A stretch of 64,000 bases of DNA from Acetivibrio clariflavus DSM 19732 (GCF_000237085.1 NC_016627.1:2666118-2730117); one strand, 5' to 3'; shown: positions 1 through 10,337, numbered from the stretch's first letter. Numbers and translations: made by a program. The notes: generated from the sequence alone by a model not told the origin.

Positions 1-621
1 TCTCCCTTTATCTTACGGGCAATCAGGTTGACTCCCTGGATATTATGGCTTTCTAATCCATCGCTTCTTACTTCAAGCAATATACTCTGTCCATCGTAGT
101 AATACTTTGTGGTTACTCCGTCTACTGTTTTTTCAACTCTTAATCCGAAAGCATCATATTTACTTGTCGATGTACTGTCCTGTGTCTTTGCAACTTTTAA
201 CTGATTAAACCCATCAAACGTATATTCAGATACGTTTATTACATCCCCTGGCTCTGTTGCAGCTACCTTTATCTGATTACCGTTTCCGTCATAGGTGTAT
301 ACAGTAGTAATATTCGAACCATTACGTACTTCTAAAATATCTGTCAAACGGTTTGATCTATCGTAATGGTATGTCAATTTTGAACTTACATCATTTAATG
401 CGTCTTCAACCGTTTGTTCCTTTCGATTGCCTGCTCCGTCATAGGCGTAAGTTGTTGTTCTTCCTCCCGGTTCGACTACTGTTTTTATTCTACCTAAGTT
501 ATCGTATTCAAAGCTTGTTTTTCCTTTTGGCTCGATCTTTGATATCTGTAAACTATTTTCATCATACTCATACTCATAGATATCTACCGATGAACCTACT
601 TGATTGACAAGCTTTTTTAAT
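1..621 (-). pseudogene. RHS core fragment, runs off the left edge
   Basis: Minus-strand translation gives YD-repeat and RHS-core sequence (KLVNQVGSSVDIYEYEYDEN onward to NLIARKIKGD) nearly identical to three other copies in the window. It is open at the left edge, so a HINT domain and toxin tip probably follow outside the window. Homology to the other copies stops near 614-621 and the frame meets a stop a little further upstream, with no start codon or ribosome site. It is therefore a headless cassette that could be expressed only after recombination with the full-length gene. Known: RHS proteins are shells carrying variable C-terminal toxins. Inferred: a silent tip donor. Confidence 0.8.
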
Positions 622-795
622 CTGATTATCTCATTGTAAGTACCTCTATACTAAGTATACATTATTTAACTGTCCTTTCCAAGGTTAGTTGTAATAGAAC
701 ACTTTTTTACTCCCAAATTCTCTTTTCCATAATTATATTATCTTTTCAACAAAAAATACTTTTAATTTTTTGTTTTAACCTTCTACATTTAATGG

Positions 796-1572
796 TTAGT
801 CTTCTGCTTGTTGCATCCTCATACTCAAGTTTTTGTTGGCTAAAGTTCTAATCTGGTTAGCATACTTTGCATTTTTAATATTTCGCAACTCATTTAGTAT
901 ATAACTAGGAGTTACTGGATTTTCAGCAATTGCTCTTAAGAATCGACAATTATTTGATTTATAGTATTTATTAATCTGCTTAATACTTTTAGTTTTAGTT
1001 AAATGCTTTTCAATGCTTTGCTCAATTACTAACCTTTTCAATTCTTCAAAATTTGTTAGTGAAAATAAACTCTTTAATAAAATTCTTCGCTTTTCATTAC
1101 TTGTATAATCCATATTTATCAAAACTCTCCATAGCCATTCATTATCTTTGAACTTCCTTAATAGTTCAACAAAATCATAACTTGAATAGTTTTCATCGAT
1201 AAAATATCTCTTCCCTAAGGTAATAACAGCTTCATCCACTTGGTATGCTATTTTCAATAAAAATTTATCTGATAATGGTAAATGTCCTAATGTTTGAATA
1301 GCTATATGATTATTAATAAGATAATCAATAAACTCATCTTTTAGAGAATCTTTATGAATATAGGGTAAACATTCACTCCAGAATCTTTCTTCCAGCTTGG
1401 TCCCTTTTAACTTTTCCTTAACAATATTAATTAAAGTCTCATGCAAAATACAAACATCTTGATTATACAAGCATTTATATAAGTAAAATTCATCATTTAT
1501 TATATCTCTTAAATCAGTTAGAGAAGCTTCCTTCACAAAACTAAACCAACCAATAACATTTTCAAATTTCAT
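796..1572 (-). CDS. Hypothetical protein, candidate orphan immunity protein
   Basis: A 258-residue soluble, mostly helical, charged protein with no signal peptide. The last 50 residues (LRAIAENPVTPSYILNEL followed by a short repeat) resemble leucine-rich-variant/HEAT-like helical repeats. The start is supported by AAGGGATG about six bases before the ATG. It has the place of an immunity gene in an RHS cassette, but the DNA immediately upstream, where the toxin tip should be, is now an IS66 copy. Function is inferred from position only; no family is recognised with certainty. Confidence 0.6.
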   Translation of the reverse strand: MKFENVIGWFSFVKEASLTDLRDIINDEFYLYKCLYNQDVCILHETLINIVKEKLKGTKLEERFWSECLPYIHKDSLKDEFIDYLINNHIAIQTLGHLPLSDKFLLKIAYQVDEAVITLGKRYFIDENYSSYDFVELLRKFKDNEWLWRVLINMDYTSNEKRRILLKSLFSLTNFEELKRLVIEQSIEKHLTKTKSIKQINKYYKSNNCRFLRAIAENPVTPSYILNELRNIKNAKYANQIRTLANKNLSMRMQQAED

Positions 1573-1800
1573 AAAATCATCCCTTAAATTTAATAATATG
1601 GTTCTACCTTAAATATATGTAAGCGTCAAAAAAACCCGCACATGAATAATACAATCATTAATAAAAATGGTTGAAATGTTTTGAAAACCGATAAAACTTT
1701 TTCAACCAGAAACCTAAGCTATAATTTTTATAACCTATGTGCATCTATATTAAGTTGAGCCTCTTTTCGCCCAACCATTTATCGAAAACATTGGAAATTT

Positions 1801-3409
1801 TCATTCGTCTTCCTCCCACGCATATTTCTCAGGCTCTGTTCTTTTGGATTGCGGTATAAACACCTTAGCAGGTATTTTCATGCTACCAGGCAGAAAATCA
1901 GCAAATGTGCTCACATAACCAGGCTTCCCTAGATTAGGGGCTTGACTAAATATCCATGACAAATATTCAAAAGGATTCAATCCATTCTCTTTTGCTGTTT
2001 CAACAAGACTGTAATACACCGCGCTCGTTCTCGCACCACCTGGCGTATTACTGAAAAGCCAATTCTTCCGTCCGATTACGAAAGGCTTTATACTTCGCTC
2101 TGCACGGTTATTTGATATCTCCAATCGTCCATCCAGTATATACCTCTCAAGATATTTTCGCTGGGACTGCGCATATTGTACTGCTTTACCCAGATGGGTT
2201 TTGGGTAGTACATTTAATTTTCTTATCCAATCATAAAATTCATCTATGATAGGCTTTGATTGCTTCTCTCGTTCTTTTAACCGGGTTTCCGGGCATAGCA
2301 ATGCAAACTGTTTCTCTAAATGAAACAGTTTATCACAGTATGTTACTCCCTTTGCTGCATTAGATGTTGATTGCTTATCTTTGGGCAGGGCTTCCATCGC
2401 TTCAAAAAACTTTCGCCGTACATGGGCCCAACAACCTATTACAGTAATTTTTTTCGGGCAGCTTGTAATACCCGTTATATCCGTCTGCATGTAAATATCC
2501 ACTAAATTCTTTTAGAAATTCCTCCGGATGTATATGTTTTCTGTCCGGCTGGTAGTCATAAAGTATTATCTGATGTTTTGCCTCTCCGCTCGTTCGATAC
2601 AGCCACATATAACTCTTCGACTGTGCCGCCTTCCCTGGTTCTTTTAGCACCTGTACCACTGTTTCATCTGCATGCAGTACCTCATGCTCGCACAGCCGTT
2701 TCTTCATCTCCTCATATATCGGTTCCAGCCAATTCTCACAGGCTTTTATCAACCAATTTGACATTGTCTGCCTTGATATCTCAATGCCATTTTGTTTCCA
2801 TTCCTGCTCCTGACGATATAAGGGAGACCCCATCATGAATTTTTGTGTAGCTATATGGGCAATTGTCTCAGGTGATGCAAAACTTCCCTTTATGACCGGT
2901 TCCGGTATATCTGCCTTTACAATGGGAGTATGGTCTGAAGTTTCTTCACAGTTCCGGCATGAATAAACATGCCTAATATGACGCACTATTACCGCTTTTG
3001 CCGGAATAATCTTCAACTCATCACGAGTTTCCTTTCCCATTGTATGCAATTCACTACCGCATTCCAGGCAAATACATTCCTCTTCAGGTAACTTGTGCTC
3101 TATTACCTCCACTGGTAAGTCTTCCGGAAGCTTATCTGTTGTCAGACGAGTTCTCTTACGGTAATGAGCTTTTACTTCTATCCTTTCTTGCTCGGTAATA
3201 GCTAAATTATGAGTCTCTTCCTCTTCATTATTAAAAAGATTGATTTGCTCAATCTTTGTTTGTTCACTGGATACACCGAATTGTTTACGCTTTGAAAGGC
3301 GCATTTGTTCCATGAACCATTGGACTTGTTGTTCCAACTCGGCAATCCTGCGATCCTTTTCTTCAATTATACCAAGTAATTTTTTTACTGAAATTTCTTG
3401 TCTCTTCAT
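1801..3409 (-). pseudogene. tnpC: IS66 transposase TnpC, frameshifted
   Basis: Homologue of the 534-residue DDE transposase in copy B: N-terminal leucine zipper, zinc-finger CxxC pairs, catalytic Asp in HADETVVQVL, C-terminal NNRAERSIKPF. The frame breaks near 2445-2455, where a run of seven T replaces six in the intact copies, giving two overlapping reading frames (1801-2502 and 2402-3409). The catalytic domain is split, so the protein is very probably inactive unless the extra base is a sequencing error. Confidence 0.88.
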
Positions 3410-3473
3410 GGGATAATATTACCATAAAAATTACATTAAATCCAGCTTTTTGATCCTTTTTTTGAATTTCTTC

Positions 3474-3827
3474 TTATGAAATTAGACGCTCTAAAACTTC
3501 CTTTCTCCTGAGCTTTTTCTCTAATCTGGCACTATCAATAAGACAAGCTAATTCTTTTACATCAAGAAGCATTGTGGTTGAATCTTCTTCTGTTGGCCAG
3601 CGAAATCGCCCTCGTTCCAATCGCTTAAAGTACAGCCAAAACCCATCTCCATCCCATTCAAGGATTTTTATCCTGTTTCTCCCTCTGTTACAGAACACAA
3701 ACAGTGCATTCATAAACGGATCAAGTGAGAAACTTTCTTGTACCAGTGTTATTAACCCGTTGATAGATTTCCTCATATCCGTATATCTACAGCAAAGATA
3801 CACTGGTTTTTCATTCCATCTTATCAT
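3474..3827 (-). CDS. tnpB: IS66 accessory protein TnpB (copy A)
   Basis: 117-residue IS66 Orf2 protein (MIRWNEKPVYLCCRYTDMRK...). It is a required accessory protein of IS66 elements with no known enzymatic motif. The ATG at 3827 is chosen because it overlaps the tnpA stop as ATGA, the usual coupled start in this family; an upstream in-frame ATG at 3848 lies inside tnpA. Intact by length against the other copies. Confidence 0.85.
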   Translation of the reverse strand: MIRWNEKPVYLCCRYTDMRKSINGLITLVQESFSLDPFMNALFVFCNRGRNRIKILEWDGDGFWLYFKRLERGRFRWPTEEDSTTMLLDVKELACLIDSARLEKKLRRKEVLERLIS

Positions 3828-4006
3828 AACGACATCAACACCTGGCAAACTTTTTTCAATAATTCTAAGTCTGTTTCCGTATTTACAGTGACATTACAGC
3901 CATTAATTTTAATTTCCAGTGTAGCTTTTGCAGGGTACACCGGTTTCGATGCAAGCTGCATCCATCCACTTGGTACTTCGGTTTTGGATTCTTTTACTTC
4001 TTCTAC
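3824..4006 (-). pseudogene. tnpA: IS66 TnpA C-terminal fragment (copy A)
   Basis: Only the last 60 or so codons of the 117-codon tnpA remain (VPSGWMQLASKPVYPAKATL...). The 5' half with the helix-turn-helix is cut off at 4006 by the adjoining IS66 copy B. Confidence 0.85.
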
Positions 4007-4132
4007 GTAAGCGTCAAACAGGCCCGCACATGAATGACACAATCATTAATAAAAATGGTTGGAAAAGTTTTGTAAATCGATAAAACTTTTTCAACCAAAA
4101 CTTAATCTTTAATTTTTACAACCTATGTGCAT

Positions 4133-4417
4133 CTAAATTAAGTTGGGTCTTTTTTCACCCAACCATTCATTGAAAGCATTGGCAATTTCCATTCTGAACT
4201 CTTCATCTGACAAACCAAGAGATGTTCCGAGTTCATATGCCTGATCCACAGTATAAGCAAATCTTTCTGCTAATTCGCTGTTCTCATTCTCCATATATGG
4301 AAAATGCTCTATTACATAACCAGAATAATCTATATCAAATAAATACCTCTCTATTCCCCCATTAATAAAATACGTGATAAATTTGATCATAAATATCGTA
4401 TGTTTTCCAACTTTCAT
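4133..4417 (-). CDS. IS66-linked passenger protein, unknown function
   Basis: 94-residue acidic protein (MKVGKHTIFMIKFITYFING...NEWLGEKRPNLI). Its ATG overlaps the tnpC stop as ATGA, so it should be translated with the transposase. It lies inside the terminal repeats, and relatives follow tnpC in copies C (broken), D (broken) and A (last codons only), so it travels with the element. No catalytic motif or membrane segment is seen. It may be a regulator or stabiliser of transposition, but this is inference. Confidence 0.7.
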   Translation of the reverse strand: MKVGKHTIFMIKFITYFINGGIERYLFDIDYSGYVIEHFPYMENENSELAERFAYTVDQAYELGTSLGLSDEEFRMEIANAFNEWLGEKRPNLI

Positions 4418-6018
4418 TCATCTTCCTCCCACGCATATTTCTCAGGCTCTGTTCTTTTGGATTGCGGTATAAACACCTTAGCAGGTATTTTCATTCTACC
4501 AGGCAGAAAATCAGCAAATGTGCTCACATAACCAGGCTTCCCTAGATTAGGGGCTTGACTAAATATCCATGACAAATATTCAAAAGGATTCAATCCATTC
4601 TCTTTTGCTGTTTCAACAAGACTGTAATACACCGCGCTCGTTCTCGCACCACCTGGCGTATTACTGAAAAGCCAATTCTTCCGTCCGATTACGAAAGGCT
4701 TTATACTTCGCTCTGCACGGTTATTTGATATCTCCAATCGTCCATCCAGTATATACCTCTCAAGATATTTTCGCTGGGACTGCGCATATTGTACTGCTTT
4801 ACCCAGATGGGTTTTGGGTAGTACATTTAATTTTCTTATCCAATCATAAAATTCATCTATGATAGGCTTTGATTGCTTTTCTCGTTCTTTTAACCGGTTT
4901 TCCGGGCATAGCAATGCAAACTGTTTCTCCAAATGAAACAGTTTATCGCAATATGCTACTCCCTTTGCAGCATTAGACATTGCTTGCTTCTCTTTGGGCA
5001 GGGCTTCCATTGCGTCAAAAAACTTTCGCCGTACATGGGCCCAACAACCTACTACAGTTATTTTTTCGGGCAATTTGTAATACACGCTATATCCGTCTGC
5101 ATGTAAGTATCCACTAAATTCTTTTAGAAATTCCTCCGGATGTATATGTTTTCTGTCCGGCTGGTAGTCATAAAGTATTATCTGATGTTTTGCCTCCCCG
5201 CTCGTTCGGTACAGCCACATGTAACTCTTCGACTGTGCCGCCTTCCCTGGTTCTTTTAGCACCTGTACCACTGTTTCATCTGCATGCAGTACCTCATGCT
5301 CACACAGCCGTTTCTTCATCTCCTCATATATCGGTTCCAGCCAATTCTCACAGGCTTTTATCAACCAATTTGACATTGTCTGCCTTGATATCTCAATGCC
5401 ATTTTGTTTCCATTCCTGCTCCTGACGATATAAGGGAGAACCCATCATGAATTTTTGCGTCGCTATATGGGCAATTGTCTCGGGTGATGCAAAGCTTCCT
5501 TTTATGACCGGTTCAGGTGTATCTGCCTTTACAATCGGTGTATGGTCGGATGTTTTCTCACAATTCCTGCATGAATATACATGTCTAATATGACGCACTA
5601 TTACCGCTTTAGCAGGTATAATCTTCAACTCATCACGGGTTTCTTTTCCCATTGTATGTAACCCACTACCGCACTCCGGACAAATACATTCCTTTTCGGG
5701 TAACTTGTGCTCAATTACCTCCACTGGTAAGTCTTCCGGAAGCTTATCTGTTGTCAGACGAGTTCTCTTACGGTAATAAGCTTTTACTTCTATCTTTTGT
5801 GGCTCGGAAATAGCTAAATTGTGAGTCTCTTCCTCTTCGTTAAAAAGATTGATTTGCTCAATCTTTGTTTGTTCACTGGATACACCGAATTGTTTACGCT
5901 TTGAAAGGCGCATTTGTTCCATGAACCATTGGACTTGCTGTTCCAACTCGGCAATCCTGCGATCCTTTTCTTCAATTATACCAAGTAATTTTTCTACTGA
6001 AATTTCTTGTCTCTTCAT
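4414..6018 (-). CDS. tnpC: IS66 family transposase TnpC (copy B)
   Basis: 534 residues, intact. N-terminal leucine-zipper segment (AELEQQVQWFMEQMRLSKRK), zinc finger with CPECG and CRNC, then the DDE catalytic domain: Asp in HADETVVQVL, Asp in YLHADGYSVYYKL, Glu in NNRAERSIKPF, and the IS66 C-terminal segment. It catalyses DNA cleavage and strand transfer of the element. It is third in a tnpA-tnpB-tnpC unit and overlaps the passenger start. Confidence 0.95.
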   Translation of the reverse strand: MKRQEISVEKLLGIIEEKDRRIAELEQQVQWFMEQMRLSKRKQFGVSSEQTKIEQINLFNEEEETHNLAISEPQKIEVKAYYRKRTRLTTDKLPEDLPVEVIEHKLPEKECICPECGSGLHTMGKETRDELKIIPAKAVIVRHIRHVYSCRNCEKTSDHTPIVKADTPEPVIKGSFASPETIAHIATQKFMMGSPLYRQEQEWKQNGIEISRQTMSNWLIKACENWLEPIYEEMKKRLCEHEVLHADETVVQVLKEPGKAAQSKSYMWLYRTSGEAKHQIILYDYQPDRKHIHPEEFLKEFSGYLHADGYSVYYKLPEKITVVGCWAHVRRKFFDAMEALPKEKQAMSNAAKGVAYCDKLFHLEKQFALLCPENRLKEREKQSKPIIDEFYDWIRKLNVLPKTHLGKAVQYAQSQRKYLERYILDGRLEISNNRAERSIKPFVIGRKNWLFSNTPGGARTSAVYYSLVETAKENGLNPFEYLSWIFSQAPNLGKPGYVSTFADFLPGRMKIPAKVFIPQSKRTEPEKYAWEEDE

Positions 6019-6082
6019 GGGATAATATTACCATAAAAATTACATTAAATCCAGCTTTTTGATCCTTTTTTTGAATTTCTTC

Positions 6083-6436
6083 TTACGAAATTTGACGCTC
6101 TAAAACTTCCTTTCTCCTGAGCTTTTTCTCTAATCTGGCACTATCAATAAGACAAGCTAATTCGTTTACATCAAGAAGCATTGTGGTTGAATCTTCTTCT
6201 GTTGGCCAGCGAAATCGCCCTCGTTCCAATCGCTTAAAGTACAGCCAAAACCCATCTCCATCCCATTCAAGGATTTTTATCCTGTTTCTCCCTCTGTTAC
6301 AGAACACAAACAGTACATTCATAAACGGATCAAGTGAGAAACTTTCTTGTACCAGTGTTATTAATCCGTTGATAGATTTCCTCATATCCGTTAATCTTCC
6401 GCAAAGATACACTGGTTTTTCATTCCATCTTATCAT
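6083..6436 (-). CDS. tnpB: IS66 accessory protein TnpB (copy B)
   Basis: 117-residue IS66 Orf2 protein (MIRWNEKPVYLCGRLTDMRK...). The ATG at 6436 overlaps the tnpA stop codon (ATGA), indicating translational coupling; this decides the start against an in-frame ATG 21 bases upstream. Needed with TnpA and TnpC for IS66 transposition. Confidence 0.9.
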   Translation of the reverse strand: MIRWNEKPVYLCGRLTDMRKSINGLITLVQESFSLDPFMNVLFVFCNRGRNRIKILEWDGDGFWLYFKRLERGRFRWPTEEDSTTMLLDVNELACLIDSARLEKKLRRKEVLERQIS

Positions 6437-6786
6437 AACGACATCAACACCTGGCAAACTTTTTTCAATAATTCTAAGTCTGTTTCCGTATTTACAGTGA
6501 CATTACAGCTATTAATTTTAATTTCCAGTGTAGCTTTTGCAGGGTACACCGGTTTCGATGCAAGCTGCATCCATCCACTTGGTACTTCGATTTTGGGTTC
6601 TTTTACTTCTTCAACTACTGTACACTTTGCTTCACTGACTTTCTTTTGCCAATAGTAGTATGTGGCTTTGCTTACTCCATTCGTTCGGCAAAACTCTTTG
6701 ATACTTTGCCCACTTTCAAGCCGGTTTTGTATTAATTGTGCCCACCTAGATAATTGTTGTTCAGTTGTTACTTTTTCCATGTCCAT
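6433..6786 (-). CDS. tnpA: IS66 TnpA, helix-turn-helix protein (copy B)
   Basis: 117 residues with a helix-turn-helix at about 30-52 (SIKEFCRTNGVSKATYYYWQ), typical of IS66/IS3 Orf1 proteins that bind element ends. First gene of the element, about 84 bases from the right terminal repeat, so the promoter must lie in that short leader. Confidence 0.92.
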   Translation of the reverse strand: MDMEKVTTEQQLSRWAQLIQNRLESGQSIKEFCRTNGVSKATYYYWQKKVSEAKCTVVEEVKEPKIEVPSGWMQLASKPVYPAKATLEIKINSCNVTVNTETDLELLKKVCQVLMSL

Positions 6787-6870
6787 ACAATCACTCCGTT
6801 TATTCTTTTTTACAGTGATTGTATCAACTATGCAACCATTTTACTATGTGATGATCTATTTGACGGTTAC

Positions 6871-7011
6871 AAACTTTTTTAGCCAGTAACGAAATGTGGT
6901 GGGTACAATGCCGTTTTCTTTACACCATCCTTTAACACTTTGACCACTTTTCTTATACTCATCAAATTTTATCCTCCACCTTTTCTCAAGCTCTAAATCC
7001 TTTTTAGGCAT
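6871..7011 (-). pseudogene. TnpA fragment of diverged IS66 element
   Basis: First 45 or so codons of an IS66 Orf1-type DNA-binding protein with a helix-turn-helix (SVKGWCKENGIVPTTFRYWL). Start ATG at 7011 with GGGAGG eight bases upstream. The rest is lost at the junction with IS66 copy B. Confidence 0.75.
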
Positions 7012-7097
7012 TTAAAAACCTCCCGTCTGATATTTTTGCTTAAATCATATCAAACAAAGGAGGTTTCTACACTACGGTATGTGTTCCAGCGCTTACG
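6871..7097 (-). mobile_element. Remnant of a second IS66-type element
   Basis: Right-end fragment of a different IS66-family element. A short tnpA-like start (ATG at 7011, ribosome site GGGAGG) reads MPKKDLELEKRWRIKFDEYK and on through GQSVKGWCKENGIVPTTFRYW before it runs into copy B. The outer end at 7091-7097 carries GTAAGCG in inverted form. It is too diverged from the tnpA of copies A-D to be one of them. Confidence 0.75.
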
Positions 7098-7197
7098 CAT
7101 AAAAGCAAGCATTTTATGAAAACATTCTTTCTATTTTTAAATTGATTTATAGTATCAAAGGTTTGATATTTATAGTGCTTCGATAAATAAAGAAAAG

Positions 7198-7223
7198 AGC
7201 CGGAAACATTACTGAATCCGGCT
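7198..7223 (-). terminator. Hairpin terminator after the immunity gene
   Basis: Inverted repeat AGCCGGA / TCCGGCT with a 12-base loop, flanked by T-rich (minus strand) and A-rich runs, 35 bases past the stop of the immunity gene at 7259. Could work on both strands. Confidence 0.7.
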
Positions 7224-7258
7224 TTTTCTAAGTATTTCAATTCACAGTCAGTATAATC

Positions 7259-7657
7259 TTATTTAATAAATAAAGTATCAGTGTTATCCTTAAACATAAG
7301 CTCCAAGTGATATATTAAATTTGCTTTATCATAACCTTGCGGAAGCATTACTTTAAGTTGCTCTTCTGTATGTAGTTTTTTGGCGGTATCTTTATCAAAT
7401 TGAATTTCAATAACATCATTTATAAGTTCAAATTTGATAATTCCACCATAAGAAGAGTATAATTCATCAATATAGGTTATATGAACTTTATCATGTCCTA
7501 ACGCTATATCTTGTTCATCAAATTCCAAAGCTTTTTGAAGCAATAGATGTTCTTTTGTATTGAATTCATCATCAGCGAAACCCACCATAATTACATCGTC
7601 TTCAATACCAGCAAATACAAAATTTGATATAAGTTTGGTTGACATTTTCCCACTCAC
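7259..7657 (-). CDS. Imm10-like immunity protein
   Basis: 132-residue small acidic protein lying 28 bases after the stop of a deaminase-tipped RHS gene, the standard toxin-immunity order. The pattern (VIMVGFADDEFNTKEHLLLQ, then EQDIALGHDKVHITYIDELY and YGGIIKFEL) matches my recollection of the Imm10 family, known as a partner of polymorphic toxins. The first start is a GTG; an ATG four codons in (7645) is equally possible. Expected to act in the cytoplasm by binding the deaminase tip. The gene is intact, so the cell should stay immune to this tip although the toxin gene next to it is 5'-truncated. Confidence 0.75.
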   Translation of the reverse strand: MSGKMSTKLISNFVFAGIEDDVIMVGFADDEFNTKEHLLLQKALEFDEQDIALGHDKVHITYIDELYSSYGGIIKFELINDVIEIQFDKDTAKKLHTEEQLKVMLPQGYDKANLIYHLELMFKDNTDTLFIK

Positions 7658-7685
7658 TCTCCATTTTACTTTATTTTTAAATAAA

Positions 7686-10337
7686 CTACTTCTTTTTGGC
7701 TTTCCAGACTTTTGTTACTCCACCTTCACGCCACCTATAAGTTATATCAACATTTTTTTCAGTTGCTAACCTATTCATATAGCCCTTACATGAATTACAA
7801 GGAGGTAATTGACCTGTCATAATTACAATATCACCTTCATCAAGCGTATCTCCTCTAAATCTTGAAAATCTTGCTTCTGTATGGCTAGCATTTTGACCTT
7901 TTGGATAACCCATAGCTTTTTCTTCTGCTGTCATATTTCCGCTTACAAATCTTTCGTGGCTTTTAACATTCCCTTCGCTATTTTTAACCATAACATTTAG
8001 GTTATGATGGTCTGGGTCAACTCCTTTTGGTCCAGTCCTAGGAACAGGCTTATTCCCACCAACTCCCGCATTAGACTTATTAGACTTAAAACTAAATTTA
8101 AGAGGACACTTTTTACTACCGGCATTATGTACAAGAACGTTGTTCTCTGATACCAAGTATGTATGCCAGTCTTCTACTTCGAAGTTATAAGTCTTTACAG
8201 GCTCTTCCAGTCTCTCTCGGCGAATTTCTTTTATTTCCAGTACTTCCCCTGAGTAGAGCTTAACTTTATCTCCCTCTAAAAGATTTCCGGCTTCTACCCA
8301 ACCTTTTCCTTCAACCCAGAATGGATGTGGTGCGGTAGATTTTATCTGTGAATATCCAACATATATATGAATTATTTCATATGTCTCATTTACAAATAGT
8401 TGCTTAACCGTTTTTAGTCCTTTTTCGCCTGTATCGACATTTACTGAATATACTTGGTCTCCAACCTTTATGTCTTCTATCCGTTTATGTCCGTCTTTTG
8501 TATACACAAGTGTATCGGCAGTAAAGCACATTCCTAATTCTGGATGCTTACATTCTCTCTTTACAATTGACTGAACTTTTGTCTTAACTCCGCTAAGCTT
8601 GTTAAGAACCTTGCTCTTCACACTGTTGGCTTTTTTCAGTACATTTTCACCAAAAGCAGTCTTAGCAAGCTTATTCATTCCCTTCTTGGTAAGGTTCCCT
8701 GCAAGTTTGCCTGCTCCCATGGTTACTAAATCTGTTGCACCTGCAAATAATGCTTCCTTTACATCCACCTTACCTTTTGATATATATTGCCCTACTGCAT
8801 TTCCAACTACTGATCCTGCTGCACTTGCTGCTGCAGCTGCTATGAACGATGCTCCTCCTGTTGCTGCCCCTATTGCTCCGGTTATTGCTCCTTCTGCAAA
8901 CGATCCGGCATATTCTCTCCAGCTTTTATTAAACTTTCCGTCTTCCATAAAGTCTGATACAGCTATTATTGCAGTGTTTACCAATCCTCCGATTAAAGCT
9001 CCGGCAGCTATATGCAACCAATGACCGTTAGGATCATCATATGTTATCGGGTCATTCTGGCAGTATGTATACAGGTTCAAACTAAGTGGATCGTTGTACT
9101 CTCCGGTATATGTATCTTCCGAAATAAATCTTGCTATTTTCGGGTCATAATATCTTGATCTTAGGTAATAATATCCTGTATCGTCATCATAATAGTAACC
9201 TGAGTACTTATACGGATTCGGTTTGCTTTCCAGTTGATATAATATGTTTCCAAATATATCATAATCATACTCATTTACTGTATTGGCTGCACCATCTACA
9301 AGCTTTACAACATCCGCATGTCCATTGTACAGATAATACAGAGTATCGGAATCTCCCTTTATCTTACGGGCAATCAGGTTGACTCCCTGGATATTATGGC
9401 TTTCTAATCCATCGCTTCTTACTTCAAGCAATATACTCTGTCCATCGTAGTAATACTTTGTGGTTACTCCGTCTACTGTTTTTTCAACTCTTAATCCGAA
9501 AGCATCATATTTACTTGTCGATGTACTGTCCTGTGTCTTTGCAACTTTTAACTGATTAAACCCATCAAACGTATATTCAGATACGTTTATTACATCCCCT
9601 GGCTCTGTTGCAGCTACCTTTATCTGATTACCATTTCCGTCATAGGTGTATACAGTAGTAATATTCGAACCATTACGCACTTCTAAAACATCTGTCAAAC
9701 GGTTTGATCTATCGTAATGATATGTCAATTTTGAACTTACATCATTTAATGCGTCTTCAACCGTTTGTTCCTTTCGATTACCTGCTCCATCATAGGCGTA
9801 AGTTGTTGTTCTTCCACCCGGTTCGACTACTGTTTTTATTCTACCTAAGTTATCGTATTCAAAGCTTGTTTTTCCTTTTGGTTCAATCTTTGCTGTCTGC
9901 AAGCTGTTTTCATCATACTCATATTCATAGATATCCACTGATGAACCTACTTGATTGACAAGCTTTATCAATACGTTTCTTGCATCGTACTCATAGGTAG
10001 TCAATACATTATTCGGTAGCTTTAACGACTTTCTGTTTCCATTTTTGGTGTAAGCATAAGTTGTAGTTCCATCTTTAGTTGTAACCGTCTTCATTCGATT
10101 CATTTCATCGAATAAATACGTTGTTACATTACCTGAAGGATCTTTTATTTCCTTTATATTACCTTCTTCATCATATTCATACTCTACTGTCTTTCCGTCA
10201 GGTAATACTTTATTATCCAGCAGATTCAGTTCATTATAATTATATATGGTTTCTCCCGTTTCATCTACTGTTCTAACTACATTTCCTAAAGCATCGTAGT
10301 ATGTTTCTCTTACATCTTTAACTACTTTTTCTTACTC
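7686..10337 (-). pseudogene. RHS core-HINT-deaminase tip (second RHS gene, 3' part)
   Basis: 3' part of a 5'-truncated RHS gene. In order: YD repeats, RHS core (GYYYLRSRYYDPKIARFISE...DPNGH), a Gly/Ala-rich stretch, a HINT domain (CFTADT, HPFWV, VLVHNAG), the constant linker ending NKSNAG, then a tip of about 125 residues. The tip has deaminase zinc motifs: HTEARF and LPPCNSCKGYM. The family is cytidine-deaminase-like toxins (Pput_2613-type is my best guess). Open reading from the ATG at 10103 is 805 codons, but the frame is cut from the upstream half by single-base insertions near 10330-10500, for example CTTACTCC where the main gene has CTACTCC. An Imm10-like gene follows. Confidence 0.85.

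Larger units (their letters stand above)
1619..4006 (-). mobile_element. IS66-family element, copy A, truncated by copy B
   Basis: The left terminal repeat GTAAGCGTCAAA begins at 1619. Inside are tnpC (frameshifted), tnpB and the 3' part of tnpA. The element stops inside tnpA at 4006, where the left end of copy B starts. The passenger gene present in the other copies is reduced to its last codons (about 1747-1800). The right end is missing and no 8-bp target duplication can be paired, so this copy cannot move on its own. Confidence 0.88.
4007..6870 (-). mobile_element. IS66-family element, copy B, intact gene set
   Basis: 2,864 bp from GTAAGCGTCAAA (4007) to its inverted partner TTTGACGGTTAC (ending 6870). 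It holds tnpA, tnpB, tnpC and a fourth passenger frame, all minus strand and all intact. The left flank is the interior of copy A and the right flank is a different IS66-type tnpA; the flanking 8 bases do not match, so the original target duplication is gone. This is one of two copies that could still be active. Confidence 0.92.

Noticed and set aside
8599-9024. Plus-strand open frame of 141 codons opposite the RHS Gly/Ala region, repeated in three places
   Set aside because: It is the antisense shadow of the RHS coding strand; it is repeated only because the RHS DNA is repeated, and it has no ribosome site.
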